DNA of 64,000 nucleotides from Monosiga brevicollis MX1 (taxonomy: Eukaryota > Opisthokonta > Choanoflagellata > Craspedida > Salpingoecidae), in assembly GCF_000002865.3 (NCBI RefSeq), contig NW_001865073.1:206780-270779 (forward strand), given 5' to 3'. The stretch's first letter is position 1. Each line of letters opens with the position of its first letter. Below the pieces are notes generated by a model. That model searched no databases. It was not told the origin of the DNA and worked only from the letters and a program-made list of their open reading frames with translations. A program made the translations under genes and the position numbers. Shown piece by piece: positions 1 through 11,128 of this stretch.

Positions 1-513
1 CCGTCACCACAGCAAGGCGCTCCTTCTCATTCGTATCCCAAAACCGCCGAATGTCTTTTTTTTTTTTATAATTTTTTTGACACCTACACGCAGCCTTGAT
101 CAGGAACAAGGGCAGCGAAACGGTGGGCATCCAGTCAATCAACGGTGCGGCACCGACAGGAGACCACCTCACCGCACAAAGAGCATCAAAAAGCAGAGCG
201 AGACAGAGAGACACGAGCTGGATGAAACGGGTGTTGGGTGTCAGCAGAGGCACCAAAGGTTCAGCCGAACGCGCCGCAGCAGTTGTGGAGGCCTCGAGCG
301 CTCGTGCGGACCAACAACAGGGAGACACAAACACGAACAACTCGAATGAACAGGCCCGTCCCCAGTCCCTTGCACACCCAACAACGCTGTCTTATCTCTA
401 TGTCAACTTGCCCATCCAAAAACCTGAAAGCGCTAGTGCACTCCACAAACGCCAGCGGTACGGAGCAGCCAGCAGTGGGGGGGCGCTGCCGTTTCGTGTG
501 TCCAGTCTCATCA

Positions 514-547
<34 letters not shown>

Positions 548-685
548 ACTCCCAAATTTGGAAGAGGACGGGAAATTCGAAAAATGAAAAGTAAAACATG
601 CTTCCCTTTTTTGTAATGGTTGTCAGATGTTTAGTGCATGGGGTGCATGGGCAAGTCCCATTTTGTCAGATAAATTCGTGCTGCG

Positions 686-688
<3 letters not shown>
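1..688. other. Left flank without a recognisable gene
   Basis: No reading frame here resembles a known protein. Several overlapping short frames of 60-160 codons run through it but have no domain, no conserved motif and no codon bias. It holds a CA dinucleotide array at about 515-545 and A/T homopolymers. It may be the 3' flank of a gene to the left or the promoter region of the GH79 gene. Confidence 0.5.
515..545. repeat. (CA)n microsatellite
   Basis: About 15 uninterrupted CA units in gene-free sequence. Similar CA/TG arrays recur near 7.56, 7.92, 19.14, 28.18, 28.32 and 36.34 kb. Confidence 0.9.

Positions 689-734
<46 letters not shown>
689..734. repeat. (GA)n microsatellite abutting a start codon
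   Basis: About 23 GA units. The last A of the array is the A of the ATG chosen for the GH79 gene at 734, so the array would form the end of that gene's 5' leader. Confidence 0.9.
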
Positions 735-739
<5 letters not shown>

Positions 740-2332
740 CAGGGGCTGAGGTGGTGGCGAGCGGATGGCGTCCGTGGCGTCCGTGGCGGGTATGGGTGGC
801 TGGCGGTGGTAGTGGGTGTGTTGCTGGTGGGGTTGTTGATGGATGGGGTGGCTGCAGATGGGGCAAAGGTGGAGGCGATTAAACCGTTGGTGGTGACGGC
901 CACCTATCACAATGTGCTGGCTGGGCAGGCCGATCCACTGCGGTTGACGTCGGTGACGATGGACGTCTGTGTCTTGAAGCAGGCCTTCAACTTTTCGGAC
1001 CCCAAGTTTGTGCAGCTGACTGCCAACCTGGCGGGCGGGATCTTACGCATTGGTGGAACGGACGGGAATACGTACAGCTATGATTTGACCAGTGATCAGC
1101 CGCCCACGCCCTGTGCCTGCGGCGGCAAGGCGGTGTGCACCATGACGCGACCTTATTGGGATGACGTGGTCAAGTTTGCCGATCGCACAGAGCATGCCCT
1201 CATCTTTGGACTGACCGCCAATCTGACGCAAGCGCAAGATTTGGTTGGCTATGCCCTGGCTTCCAACCAGAGCATTTATGCCTACACGTACACCAACGAG
1301 CAAGTCCAGCCGGAGATTACCACGGGCTACCGAGCACTGCGTGCGCAGCTCAATGCCAGTGGGTGCGGGTCAGCTTGTCCCCGTCTCGCGGGGCCTGACG
1401 TGGCGCTGCAGCGACATAGCAGCATTGAAGCCGCCTTGACGGACCAGGATGCCAGCATTGTGCAGCAACTGGAGTGGGTGCGAGAGTTTACCGGCTTGGC
1501 AGCGCCTACGCTCGACGTCGTCTCGTGGCACACATACGACTTTCATGCCGACGACTTGGGCACTGTTGACCATCAGCCTTTTGTGGCCAGCAGCCCAAAC
1601 GCTAGTCGCTTCTGGAACACCACCTACACGGGGCTGGCAGGCCGGCTCTTGGCCAACATGACGGCCATTGCCGGCGAGTTGGCCCCACATGCTGAGGTCT
1701 GGCTCACTGAAACGGACTCGGTCTGTCATCAGGGCGTGGACGGCGCCACCAACGCCTACCTCAACTCACTCTGGCTCGTCCAGCGGCTCGTACTCATGAC
1801 GGAGCGTAACCTGACCCTCATGGCCCGACAATCCCTCATTGGCTACAACTACAGTCTGCTCGGCAACTGGCCCGTCGAGCCCATCGGACCCAACCCAGAT
1901 TACTTTACGACCCTCCTCTACCGAACGCTGGTGGGCCGCGAACTCTACGCCCTTGACCTGCAGGCCGCCGACAGTGCTCGAACTCCAGAGCTGGATCAGG
2001 TTGTGGCGGCCGTCTACGCCTCCGCCCGAAACGCATCCCAGCGCGTTTTGCTGGCCGCCAACCTCCAGGCTAACACCACCCTCCAGCTCAATATATCCGG
2101 CTTTGACGGTAGTGGTGGCTCTTGTGAGGAATATGTGCTGACACCGTACACCGACATGAACCGTTTACCGCAAACAAACAAGCCTGCATATGAAAGCCGC
2201 GTCATGGCGCTCAACGGGGTCCCTCTCTTTGTGGACGAAGCCGGCCACGCCCCCGCCATGCCGGGCCGCCCGCGAGACGCTTGCGGCGGTGTGGAGCTGC
2301 CCCCCCTGACCTTTGGCTTTTGGGTGTTTTAA
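734..2332 (+). CDS. Heparanase-like glycoside hydrolase (GH79 family), secreted or membrane-anchored
   Basis: A single-exon frame of 532 codons. Residues about 20-40 form a strongly hydrophobic stretch ending near VAADG, as expected of a signal peptide or signal anchor, so the enzyme probably acts outside the cell or in the endolysosome. The body follows the heparanase/GH79 plan: a LRIGGTDGN strand-loop near the start of the barrel (heparanase has LRFGGT), a TNEQ motif whose Glu189 fits the acid/base catalyst, and a WLTETDS motif whose Glu326 fits the nucleophile (heparanase WLGETSS). Length matches heparanase (about 540). Family members cleave beta-glucuronosyl bonds in heparan sulphate or related glycans; the substrate here is not shown. 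Many N-x-S/T sites suggest glycosylation. The ATG directly follows a GA repeat; no other methionine precedes the hydrophobic segment, which fixes the start. An AATAAA occurs about 300 bases after the stop. The family call is from recalled motifs. Confidence 0.75.
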
Positions 2333-2953
2333 TGGGTGTATTCCAAGCACCGACTCTCTTCTGGTTTTTTTTTTTTTTTTCTTGTTTTGTTTGGTATGCT
2401 GCTTTTTTCTCCTTATGATTCCTTGCGCTCGAGGCAGCGCAGTCAAAGTGCGAACGCCCTTGCTGTTGAGCCTTGCGCAAATCTGTGCCATCAACATTGA
2501 CTTTGAAACTTCAATGATACCCCTCTGCATCCGACCTTTCCTCCTTTACACCGTGAAACCGCCGCGCCAGCCGCGCTGCATCAACCCAACCCATTGGAGC
2601 CCTCTGAACGCACGCACACCTTTTGACGTTTCCGAAATAAAAAGAAAATAATTTCACCCCATGTGGTAATTTTATACGACACAGCTTAGCCAGGGCTGGA
2701 GTCATTGCAAGCACCCGAGCCGGTCCCTCTCTCTCTCTCTCCCTCCCTCTCGCTCCCTGCCCCTCTCTGTCTCGGGCTTCTCTCGCCCCCTCTGGTCGCT
2801 TCCCGGCTCGTCCCTCGCGTTGGAGGCTGAGAGTATCCCTTGATTTGACGTTTTATCCGCGCCAGCGGCGTTCGAGACAACAGGAGGGTGCTGCTTGTTT
2901 GTTTATTGGTTTGACGTTCTGTTTTGGCAGAGGCGAGCGGGTCAGGGTGGAGA
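2333..2953. other. Intergenic: GH79 3' flank and HAD gene leader
   Basis: Holds T/A homopolymers, an AATAAA at 2636-2641 that could be the GH79 polyadenylation signal, and a CT-rich tract at about 2724-2815 before the HAD gene. No gene is seen. Confidence 0.5.
2636..2641 (+). terminator. Possible polyadenylation signal of the GH79 gene
   Basis: AATAAA followed by A-rich sequence, about 300 bases past the GH79 stop. Only the hexamer is seen; usage is inferred. Confidence 0.3.
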
Positions 2954-3781
2954 ATGGCTCGGCGGTTGCGGGGGCTCATCTTTGACTTGGATGGGACGCT
3001 CACGGCGCCGCATGCCATCGACTTTGCGCGGATGCGGGCGCGATGCGGACTGCCGACCCGTGAAGAAGATGCACGCTCCATCTTGACGTTGGTCCAAGAG
3101 CTGGTGGCACCTCAAGCCCGGGAGCAATGCCTGAGAGTGATCGAGGAGGAGGAGGCCCTGGGGCTGGCCAACATGACGCTGAACCATGGCATGGAGAACG
3201 TTCTGACCCTCATTCGCCGCGAACAGCTCCCGTGCGCCATCATGACACGAAACAACGAATCTGCCCTCCATCGCTTCTGGCAGCTCTGTGCCGAGGGAAC
3301 CTTGACCAGTGGCAACGACCTTGGGGGCGATCACGGGAGTGGCCGAGCAGCAATCGAAGGATTGACCTGGGTCCCACAATGGGTGCATCCCGCTTTTTAC
3401 CGCGATGCACAGTGTACACTGACGCAGGCCGTTTTGCAGAACAAGCCGCACCCCGACCCAGCCCTGGCTGTTTTAAGGGCGTGGCAGGCGCGGATTGCCA
3501 ACGACGACGCCGAAGCACCTGATTCAGGACCTAGTTACACCGCGCCACCCATCGATCCGGCCGACGTCCTGGTCGTTGGAGATCACGTCGACGATCTCAT
3601 CTCAGGCCGAGGGGCTGGCTGTCAAACGTGCTTCTTGACCAATGTCTCCACACCGGCGGACGGCGAGTATTTAGAAGTGGAGGTAGAGCCTGACACGTTA
3701 CAGTGGGCTGATTATGTTGTCCACGACGGCCACGGCCTGGCGCGCCTCATGCACCAGCTCCGCATCTCCACGAGACCCTAA
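2954..3781 (+). CDS. HAD-superfamily hydrolase, phosphatase-like
   Basis: A single-exon gene of 275 codons. All four HAD motifs are present: motif I DLDGTLT with nucleophile Asp11 and Asp13; motif II with Thr88 in IMTRN; motif III Lys154 in NKPHPDP; motif IV GDHVDD with Asp200, Asp203 and Asp204 for Mg2+. These residues predict Mg2+-dependent phosphoester hydrolysis through an aspartyl phosphate. The arrangement, with a helical cap between motifs I and II, resembles phosphoglycolate-phosphatase-like enzymes, but the substrate cannot be read from sequence. The frame stays open a further 30 bases upstream, but only with a TTG, so the ATG at 2954 is taken as the start. No signal peptide is seen, so the enzyme is probably cytosolic. 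An insertion of about 25 polar residues between motifs III and IV is specific to this copy. Confidence 0.8.
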   Translation: MARRLRGLIFDLDGTLTAPHAIDFARMRARCGLPTREEDARSILTLVQELVAPQAREQCLRVIEEEEALGLANMTLNHGMENVLTLIRREQLPCAIMTRNNESALHRFWQLCAEGTLTSGNDLGGDHGSGRAAIEGLTWVPQWVHPAFYRDAQCTLTQAVLQNKPHPDPALAVLRAWQARIANDDAEAPDSGPSYTAPPIDPADVLVVGDHVDDLISGRGAGCQTCFLTNVSTPADGEYLEVEVEPDTLQWADYVVHDGHGLARLMHQLRISTRP

Positions 3782-4856
3782 GCAACTCACTTGCCGCGAA
3801 GCGCCTGGTATCGACGGTTGTCTGTTTTTTGTTTGTTTCCTTTTCTGTTCCTGATCAACTCGGCGCTTGATGACGCCGGCCGGTCCTGCACACGCTTGAG
3901 TGCGACTCGTCACCCCAATCGTGTGCATCCCATGTGTGCGAACTTGGGTATTGTTGCGTTGACAATCTGATCTGCTGCATGTGGGTGCATTGTGCGTGTT
4001 TGCTTGGATGATAAAAAAAAATTAAAAGGAAGTAAATATAGTTTAGCAAGCTTTGCGCGCTCGCAAATCGAGAGTTGCATGACCTCGGGGTCGAAGGCAG
4101 ACTCAACGAGGTCAGGCCAGGACAATACAGACACGACCAACCACAATAAAACAAGCATCCCCTATGTTCACCACCCGCCATTAGAGGGGCGACGAGGCGG
4201 GGCACGGGATGCGAGTGATATGGGAGTTGCCGTGAAGGTCTCAGACCACAAGGAAAAGAAAAAAAATTAAAACAAATGACGCAGAAGCAACTTTGGCAGC
4301 AAGGAAGCATGCGAGGGCACACAAACCCAAAACAGCCACAAGGCGACTGCCCATGGCTAGAGCGAAGACAAAAGAGCACAACATCCAACATGCAAAAAAA
4401 AAAAAGATTAAAGGCAAAAATTAGGGGGGATAAATGCGTCGGCTGGCGCTGTGGAGCAAACTATGCTACCACGATCACCGAGAACTGAAAAGGGGGAGGA
4501 GGAAAGAAAAAGATATGACCATCAAAGATGGAAGGGAGGAAGGGACATTGGGGGAAAGGAAAGGTTGCACTCCAAAACGTAAAAGCCGCACGGCGGCTTG
4601 GAGACTCGAGCTAAAACATAACAAAACAAAAGTGGGAAGAAGAAACACGAGTAAAGAACAAAGACCCGTGCCAAAGAATATTGGCACGGTATGGACGGCA
4701 ACGCCGCACTTGGACATCAGAAAAGAAGGTGGCGCCTCGGGCGCTTGCCGATTCCCATTCCGGGAGCACATGAAGGGGACCAAAGGGGTGGAAAACAAAA
4801 GGATAATGGTATGGTATGGGCAAGGCGTCGTCGATAGTCAGAACAATCGGGCTGGT
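3782..4856. other. Intergenic between the convergent HAD and bZIP-like genes
   Basis: A-rich runs occur at about 4011-4040, 4256-4275 and 4396-4407. The frames present are short and carry no recognisable domain. It presumably contains the 3' UTRs of both flanking genes. Confidence 0.5.
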
Positions 4857-6284
4857 TTACATGTAGTTGTCGAGAAGGGACGGGGCTTGGTTTGGGGAGA
4901 AACCGAGATGTGCGGTGGTGGGTCTGCTCGAGGCGAGCCCGTAAGGAGTCGGAAGTTGCTGTTGTCGCTGCTGCTGCTGTTGTTGTTGTTGTTGCTGCTG
5001 TTGCGACTGTGGGCGGCGCAATTGTGCCGGCACTTCCGGGCGTCGATGCATGTGGTAGCGAGTAGCGACAATGTTGAGAAGTTCGTTGCGCTGAACGCTC
5101 AAATTGCCGAGGGTAGCAGTGAGGGAGTTGTAGCGATGGTTGGAGTCGGCGATTTTTTGGCTGAGGTTACGGCCGTGCTCGCGTTCACGGCGCTTGCGTC
5201 GGCGAGCAGCCAGACGGGCCATGATGCGAGTGCGCGTGGTCTTGTCGGCGCCCTTGAGTTCGGAGAGCTCTGTGGTGGAGGCGACTTGATGCGTTAGATG
5301 GGGAGCTTCACGATGAGAGATGCGGCCTGGGGTGGTCCAGTCGCGCAACGAGGCATTGTCGGGTGCCTCCTGAGTGATGCGAGCCAGTGCTGCAGCCAGG
5401 TTGTTGTGTCCGCGCTGTTGTTGGTGTTGCTGAAGGTTGCTGTGATGGGGAGTAGCATCCAGAGAATCACCATATCCGACTGCCTCGCCCAAGTCGTGCA
5501 TACCCGTTGAGGATTCTTCAAGCATGTTCAAGGAATCGTTGTCTGGCACCAGGTCGAAAAAGTCGTCCACGTTGAGGTCGGGCATGATGGCATTCGAGGC
5601 GCTCGGGGCAAGATCGGGCACGGCCAGGTCGTGGTTGAGCTTGGCAGATGCGGAGGGGGGATTGCTCGGGTAGTGAGAGGCGTCAGCGGCTGCCATCTCA
5701 GGGGCGAGAAGGGCCGAATTTGGGCCTGGAGTGGTGGTGACGGGTGAGGGGAGAGCGTCGGGCTGAATGGGCGCTGCGGGGTTGGTGGCGGGCGAGGACC
5801 AAGGAAGCCAAGTGGAAGCTGAGGGAGCATCGATGGAAGGTGGCATGGCACCCGAAGTGGTGGTGGGGAAGAATTCGGCGGCCATTTCACTGGAGAAGAG
5901 GGCCGACCAGGGGGTGAAGCGATTGGGAGCGGAGAGCGAGACCCGAGAGGCGGCGGAAGAGGGTTCGTTCAAGTCCGAGCTCGTGGTGGTGGCGGCGATG
6001 GAGCAGGCTTGTTGTTGGTGGTGCTGCATGCGTTGTTGCTCTTGTTCGAGAAGTTGCTGGCGATGGAGTTGCTGTTGCTGGTGTTGTTGATGCTGCAGCA
6101 AGAGTTGGCGCTGTTGTTGCTGCTGCTTGAGCTTCAGCTGCTCTTGTTCTTGTCGATCAAAGTGGTGCAAGGCGGCCGTGTCAAGATGATCTTGATAGGC
6201 AGGAAAGGGAAGAAAGGCATCGTCGAGGTTGGTCATGCTGACGGTGGTAGCGGTAGAGGCTGGAAGGGGCACGGAGAAAGCCAT
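4857..6284 (-). CDS. Atypical bZIP-like transcription factor, paralogue A
   Basis: A single-exon gene of 475 residues starting at the ATG complementary to 6282-6284. The N-terminal third is Gln-rich (about residues 45-95); the middle is Ser/Pro/Ala-rich with an RFTPW motif at 122-126 and acidic-hydrophobic patches (for example DLNVDDFFDLV) like activation segments. Near the C-terminus a basic region (about 350-367) leads, at exactly the bZIP spacing, into a zipper with d-position residues L374, S381, L388, L395 and L402 and hydrophobic a positions. In bZIPs the basic region fits N-x7-R/K-x9-L; here the R/K is Lys364 and the x9-L spacing is exact, but the invariant Asn is Ala356. A second poly-Gln run follows (about 430-447). 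Paralogue B at 11129-12553 shares the same block without gaps. DNA binding and nuclear location are inferred. I do not recognise a named bZIP subfamily. Confidence 0.65.
   Translation of the reverse strand: MAFSVPLPASTATTVSMTNLDDAFLPFPAYQDHLDTAALHHFDRQEQEQLKLKQQQQQRQLLLQHQQHQQQQLHRQQLLEQEQQRMQHHQQQACSIAATTTSSDLNEPSSAASRVSLSAPNRFTPWSALFSSEMAAEFFPTTTSGAMPPSIDAPSASTWLPWSSPATNPAAPIQPDALPSPVTTTPGPNSALLAPEMAAADASHYPSNPPSASAKLNHDLAVPDLAPSASNAIMPDLNVDDFFDLVPDNDSLNMLEESSTGMHDLGEAVGYGDSLDATPHHSNLQQHQQQRGHNNLAAALARITQEAPDNASLRDWTTPGRISHREAPHLTHQVASTTELSELKGADKTTRTRIMARLAARRRKRREREHGRNLSQKIADSNHRYNSLTATLGNLSVQRNELLNIVATRYHMHRRPEVPAQLRRPQSQQQQQQQQQQQQRQQQLPTPYGLASSRPTTAHLGFSPNQAPSLLDNYM
4963..5004 (-). 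repeat. CAG/CAA tract encoding poly-Gln in bZIP-like paralogue A
   Basis: Trinucleotide run within the coding frame giving about 12 Gln in a row. Longer interrupted Gln-rich coding lies at about 6010-6160 of the same gene. Confidence 0.8.
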
Positions 6285-7335
6285 TCCACCATCAAGTGGC
6301 GAGCGGTGGAAGCGAGATTTGAGATTGAATCACACGATCAACGCCCCAAAGCCGACGACAACGGCAGCGCGGCGGCGCGGAGCGGGGGTGGGAGAGAAAA
6401 AAATGCAAACAAGCAGGCAAGCTATGCCACTCGTGCAGCGGCGGCTGCTGTCAAAAAAAAAAAAAAAAAAAGGCACTTCTTTCCTTAGACGGAAGCGTGA
6501 AGCAAATGCCAATTCAAGTGGGGGAGAATACGAGGTGGGGGCGACAAAGGGTGGGTCGCCACACCAGCGACAGCGCTAGCGCGCGGTGATGAATGTACGC
6601 AAGATATTTGGCCAGGTAGGTCTGTTCTGGTTTTTGAAGAATGGGCGAGTTTGAAGTCTCGAGGGCCCAGCGGTGCTGGGTGGTGATAAAGCGGGCTCGG
6701 ATGATTGCAGGAATCGGCGTGCCAGTGTATTCCAAGGTCGTCCACGAATCTACGGATGGGAGGAAGCGACCAGGCCCAAAGTCAGAAATGTGGGTGGTGG
6801 CAGCCAGATGCGGAAGCACACAGGCCCAAGGCGCAAAAGGGAAAAACCACCACAAGCACAACAGAAGCAGAACAAAATTGGCAGCAGGACCCCGCCCTTG
6901 TGGCGCAATTGAAGGGGGGGAAGGGGGGGGGGAATGTGCAGCGCAGTGTTTTGTGTGATGTGTGTGTAAAGGCGGTGTGATGTTACCCGTGCGCAATCCA
7001 GGAAGAGGGAGAAGAGCCGGTGCCACGGGCAGCCTTTGGGGGATATGGGTGGTTTAGGTCACAGGAGAGGGCGGAAGGACACCGAGATACTCGACAAACT
7101 GAGGGGATGTGTGGAGTCAGAGGGGCAGAGAGTGTTCTTGAACAAACCAGAGGAAAAGACATGAACACCTGAACAATCTGACTGCGTGGGAGAATAAAGG
7201 TGCAGGTCAAGGGGCACCGGACAACCAACGAAGTGAAGGAAGCGGAGGAGGGGATGCCATGTGTCAGGCGGCGTCTCATCGCGTGGTGGCAGGCGGTCAG
7301 TTTCACATCGAAAGGAATGAAGAACAACCAGAAGT

Positions 7336-7354
7336 GGGGGGGGGGGGGGGGGGG
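7336..7354. repeat. Poly-G run (19 G)
   Basis: Uninterrupted guanines in gene-free sequence; true length is uncertain because such runs are prone to sequencing error. Confidence 0.85.
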
Positions 7355-7559
7355 TCGCTGCCCTTTTGGTGAGGGTAAAAAACGTTTTGGTGTTTGACTG
7401 TAAGGTGTTGGCACAGATCTCATGTTGGTGTCTGTGTCAAGTGTGTGTTTATGGCAATTGGTGGGCGCGCGCAGGGCAGAGGCACGTATCGATCGAGGAG
7501 AATGGGAGGGAGGGGGGCTGCCATTTGTGCGCCTCATTCAGACAAACTTACGAGTGACA

Positions 7560-7562
<3 letters not shown>

Positions 7563-7602
<40 letters not shown>
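7563..7602. repeat. (TG)n microsatellite
   Basis: About 20 TG units. A CA array at 7920-7953 lies 320 bases downstream in inverted sense. Confidence 0.9.
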
Positions 7603-7603
<1 letters not shown>

Positions 7604-7917
7604 TCGCAATGCGATTGAAAAAGGAGAAAAATGGAACGTGTGTGTCTGAGGTTGGACCAAGCATAGCATTGGGAGATCATCAGCCAGCAAAGCGTGCGAT
7701 CCCGAAAAATGGCAAACAGCAAAGGGGGCTCTCAAATGGTATGCAAACGTTGCGACCAAGCCGAAAGGACCAGGCCAATTCCAAGGTTCAGACCGCGTGC
7801 GTGTGTGTGTGCGTGTGTGTTTGTTTTCAAAGAGCAAGACGATGTGCCATGGTGCATGGCGCGACAAGATGGCAGCCTCGGGCGTGTTGGGGGAGGGCGC
7901 TGGGGAGTTGGGGAGCA

Positions 7918-7919
<2 letters not shown>

Positions 7920-7953
<34 letters not shown>
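7920..7953. repeat. (CA)n microsatellite
   Basis: About 17 CA units in gene-free sequence. Confidence 0.9.
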
Positions 7954-7958
<5 letters not shown>

Positions 7959-10900
7959 TGCAGCGCAGCGATCCCAAGGGAGAACAAAAGAAACGGATGC
8001 AAAAAGAACAAAAGAAAAGCAGCCAGCTGCTGCAACTTGGCTTGGAATTTCAACACAAGCGCACGCAGAGTGGAAGTCAACGCGTACACAACGTACGGTA
8101 CAAGCTGTTGCTTGAGAAAATGGCACACACAAGCACACTCACTGACAAGCTAATTGCGTGTGTGTGTGCGTGTGTGTGTGTTGTTGTATTGGCTGATCTT
8201 CCACCCATGGAGCAACATCACTTTGGAATGGGGGTGGTGTAGGTTACCCCTAAAGGCGCCATTTTGGGAGTTTCGAGCCCTTGTCCGTTCCCACTCGACG
8301 CAGAGTGAACGACGACCACATTTCGTCACACTGAAAGAGCCAATATAGTGGATGCAAGTGATGGTGGTTGGGAATCCGAGCAAGAGGTCAGGAAACTCGC
8401 AGGCTGCCTTCTTGAAGAAGGCAAACAAAAGCTCATGGGACACCCGAAGCATCATGATGTGGAAATCCCACAAAATCGCAGGGGAGAGTATCAGGGAGGG
8501 TCATCAAGAACAGAAGAGAGAGATGGGGAGGGAGAGACAAAGGGGGCCGACACCCCGTCGTGCGAGCGCCGAAAGTCTCGGCAGCAGCAAGCGTAGCAGC
8601 AGCAATGAGGTGTGTGCGTTGTTTTATGTGGGGAGAACTTTTTTTCGCGTCACCATGATGCTTGGGGAGAAGCACGGAATGGACGCGTGGCGTGGTGGTC
8701 GGCGAGAAAGGCAGGGTGCGAAGCAGGACGACTGCGGAGAGCAAGCCGAGCTCGCGCGCGTCGCACCACCCCATCACGTCTCGACGTCCATCGCCTGCCG
8801 GACAGTTCTTGATGTTTGACGGCACACGTGTGGCGCCAGTGCACCTGAACACCATTGAGCATCGTGTGCCAGGTAGGAACCAGTTGGCATGCGAATCATA
8901 TGATCGCTTACCCAGTATAAACATTCATGAATGTTCTCCCACACCAATTCTTGCGCAAAATCCCAAGATTTTTGTACGCGCTCTGATCATCACGCTCCTC
9001 TCCACGACGAGCCTCCAAAACCCACGCACCAGGTACATTCATGAATCATCTCTATGACCTTTTGATACCTTCGAGCCCTGGCCGGTGCAGCGATCTGTCC
9101 AGCAAGTTTGCCTGAACGATGATGATTGCGTCGAGCGTCCTTCATACGACTGCAAAGCGACTTGATTGCCTATCCCTGCATGCAAGCAGAATTAGCCAAG
9201 ACCATCTGCTCGACGAGCCGAGTGCACGCTTTTTTTTTCCGAAATTCTTGCGTCGTCCCTCGTTCTTTCCAAGTGTCCGTTCGTGGCCAACCCCCGCGCG
9301 TCAAAGGATCATTGTTGCCACAAGCTGCGGACGACTCCAACAGGACCCGAATCGTGGCTGCTCCGCCTCGATCGCCACCGCCATGAGCCGATCAAGCCAC
9401 CAAACGCCAACAAACAAATAAAATTTTCACGCAACCAGCCTCACCTTCTCAACCCTGGGGCACGTTCCCCTACTTTCGTGCACATTCTCGAACTCCTCTC
9501 CGCACACCCCCCGAATTGACCCGGGCGGCACTCAGATCGTAGCACGTACTGATACTGCGCGTGCCAAAATAAATTGTAGCGAATTGTCTGCCAAAGCACC
9601 GCAAGTACCCCACCTTTCTCTCGACGCCGGGGGCACACTGCACGCCTGATCCGACGAAATAAAAGAGCAATACAACCTGATTGCTAGCCGCCTTGTATGC
9701 ATGCCTGGCCTTGTCCTGCAAATCAGAAGTCCAGTACAGAATGGGCGCCGCTGCGACTCTCCCAACACGTGTCGAGACCCACAAGAATCTTCCGTGCTTG
9801 GCAGGCCATCTGCGCCGTTCCCCAAACATATCCCTTGTTGCAAATTCCCATCCATGACCCCTGAAGATTTACGAGTCGTCCTTTGCCACTTTTTAGGCCA
9901 TAACGCCATTATTTTTTTATTTTTATTTTTTTTTCTATGTGGCCTCTGGCAATCACGATGCCCTGCTAGGGTAGCATGAACAAGGGTTGTGAGCCGGGTG
10001 GTCACAAAACCACGCGCGTCCCTTCCTTCCACCCCTCGGCATCAAGGACAATGGTAGATGATAAGGAATAATCCTGACACGCAGATATGACTCGTTCAAC
10101 ATTCGTTCATAGCGTATCGACCGCCACGAGCTGTCGAGCGACCTTCTTCCCTAAAAACTGACCATATTGCGCCACTGCATGCCCTAAATATGCCATGTGC
10201 TTGCCTTGCGTCCCGAACCTTTCCCCTTTCCTGTGCCTTCATGGCATACTCGCTCTCTTGGATAACAAAGAAAAGGAACTTGACCAAAGAACAGAGCTGA
10301 AGAAAAAAAAAAATACAACAGTAGCGTAGCAACGATCAGATGGCAGGCACGGCCTGTTTTGGTGTCATGCCGACCCTAACCACTGTCAAATCAGCCACGC
10401 CGAGCAACCAACACCACTTGAACCTTGAATGCCAAACAGTCCTGCCAGTCCCTCATGAGTAAAGTCATGTCAAATCGCGAGGCTCGACGCTGGCTAAGAA
10501 GCATCTAGCCAGCAGTTGCCCTCCTTCTCAGAAAAAAAAAAGTGGTCAGACCGATTGCTCGATTGCTCGATTGCTCGATTTCAGAAGAGAGATACGCTTA
10601 AAAGAAAAAAACCAAGAGTCAATATCAAAAGCTCACAGAAACAATTCCTCGCAAACTGCACGGCAGCCAAAGATGCGGGAACACACCGGAAAAAAGAAAG
10701 GACGTAGATGAAGAAACGAAACAGCACAGCGTCCCGCCTCAACGTTTGGAGAGGCTCCAGTCAAACGCATCGGCTTGGACAGGCCGACATCCTTGATCAG
10801 TCATAAACGACGACAATGGGGAAAAAAGCCCAAACTCAACAAAAGACGGCCTGGGAAAGCCTGGGAAGCGCAGTCAGCCCACCGCCGGGCTCGCACACGT

Positions 10901-11128
10901 AATAACCAAAAAAGGCGGTGTTAGGAGACACAAGGCGCGCTCATCACCACACTCAGAGGGCGCAAGACACAGCCAGCATACAAAGGCCAAGGGCTGGCTG
11001 CGAACAACATGTTTATCAGATGCATGGACAGACAATATAAACATGAACAAGATTGGGAGAATCAAAAAAAAAAAAAGAGGGGGACAAGGGCCGACATGCA
11101 GCAAGTAGCAGGTTTATGCCAGGCAAAT

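Larger units (their letters stand above)
6285..11128. other. 4.8 kb gene-poor stretch between the two bZIP-like genes
   Basis: No frame here carries a recognisable domain, and none stands out by length. It contains poly-A/T runs (near 6452-6469 and 9904-9932), a run of 19 G at 7336-7354, TG arrays at 7563-7602 and about 7799-7820 and 8157-8182, a CA array at 7920-7953, and three copies of an 8-mer (ATTGCTCG) at about 10553-10577. It should hold the promoter of paralogue A and the 3' UTR of paralogue B. A non-coding RNA gene cannot be excluded. Confidence 0.5.

Noticed and set aside
96-587. 163-codon + frame at the left edge
   Set aside because: It overlaps other open frames of similar length, runs into the CA array and carries no motif.
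4434-5297. 287-codon + frame running antisense into bZIP-like paralogue A
   Set aside because: Its right half is the complement of the zipper-coding region, including a poly-Leu run opposite the poly-Gln codons.
7563-7953. TG array and CA array 320 bases apart as a functional inverted repeat
   Set aside because: Dinucleotide arrays of both senses are scattered through the window, so the pairing is probably coincidence.
10553-10577. Three 8-base direct copies considered as the start of a CRISPR-like or regulatory array
   Set aside because: Far too short, no spacers, and the organism is eukaryotic.
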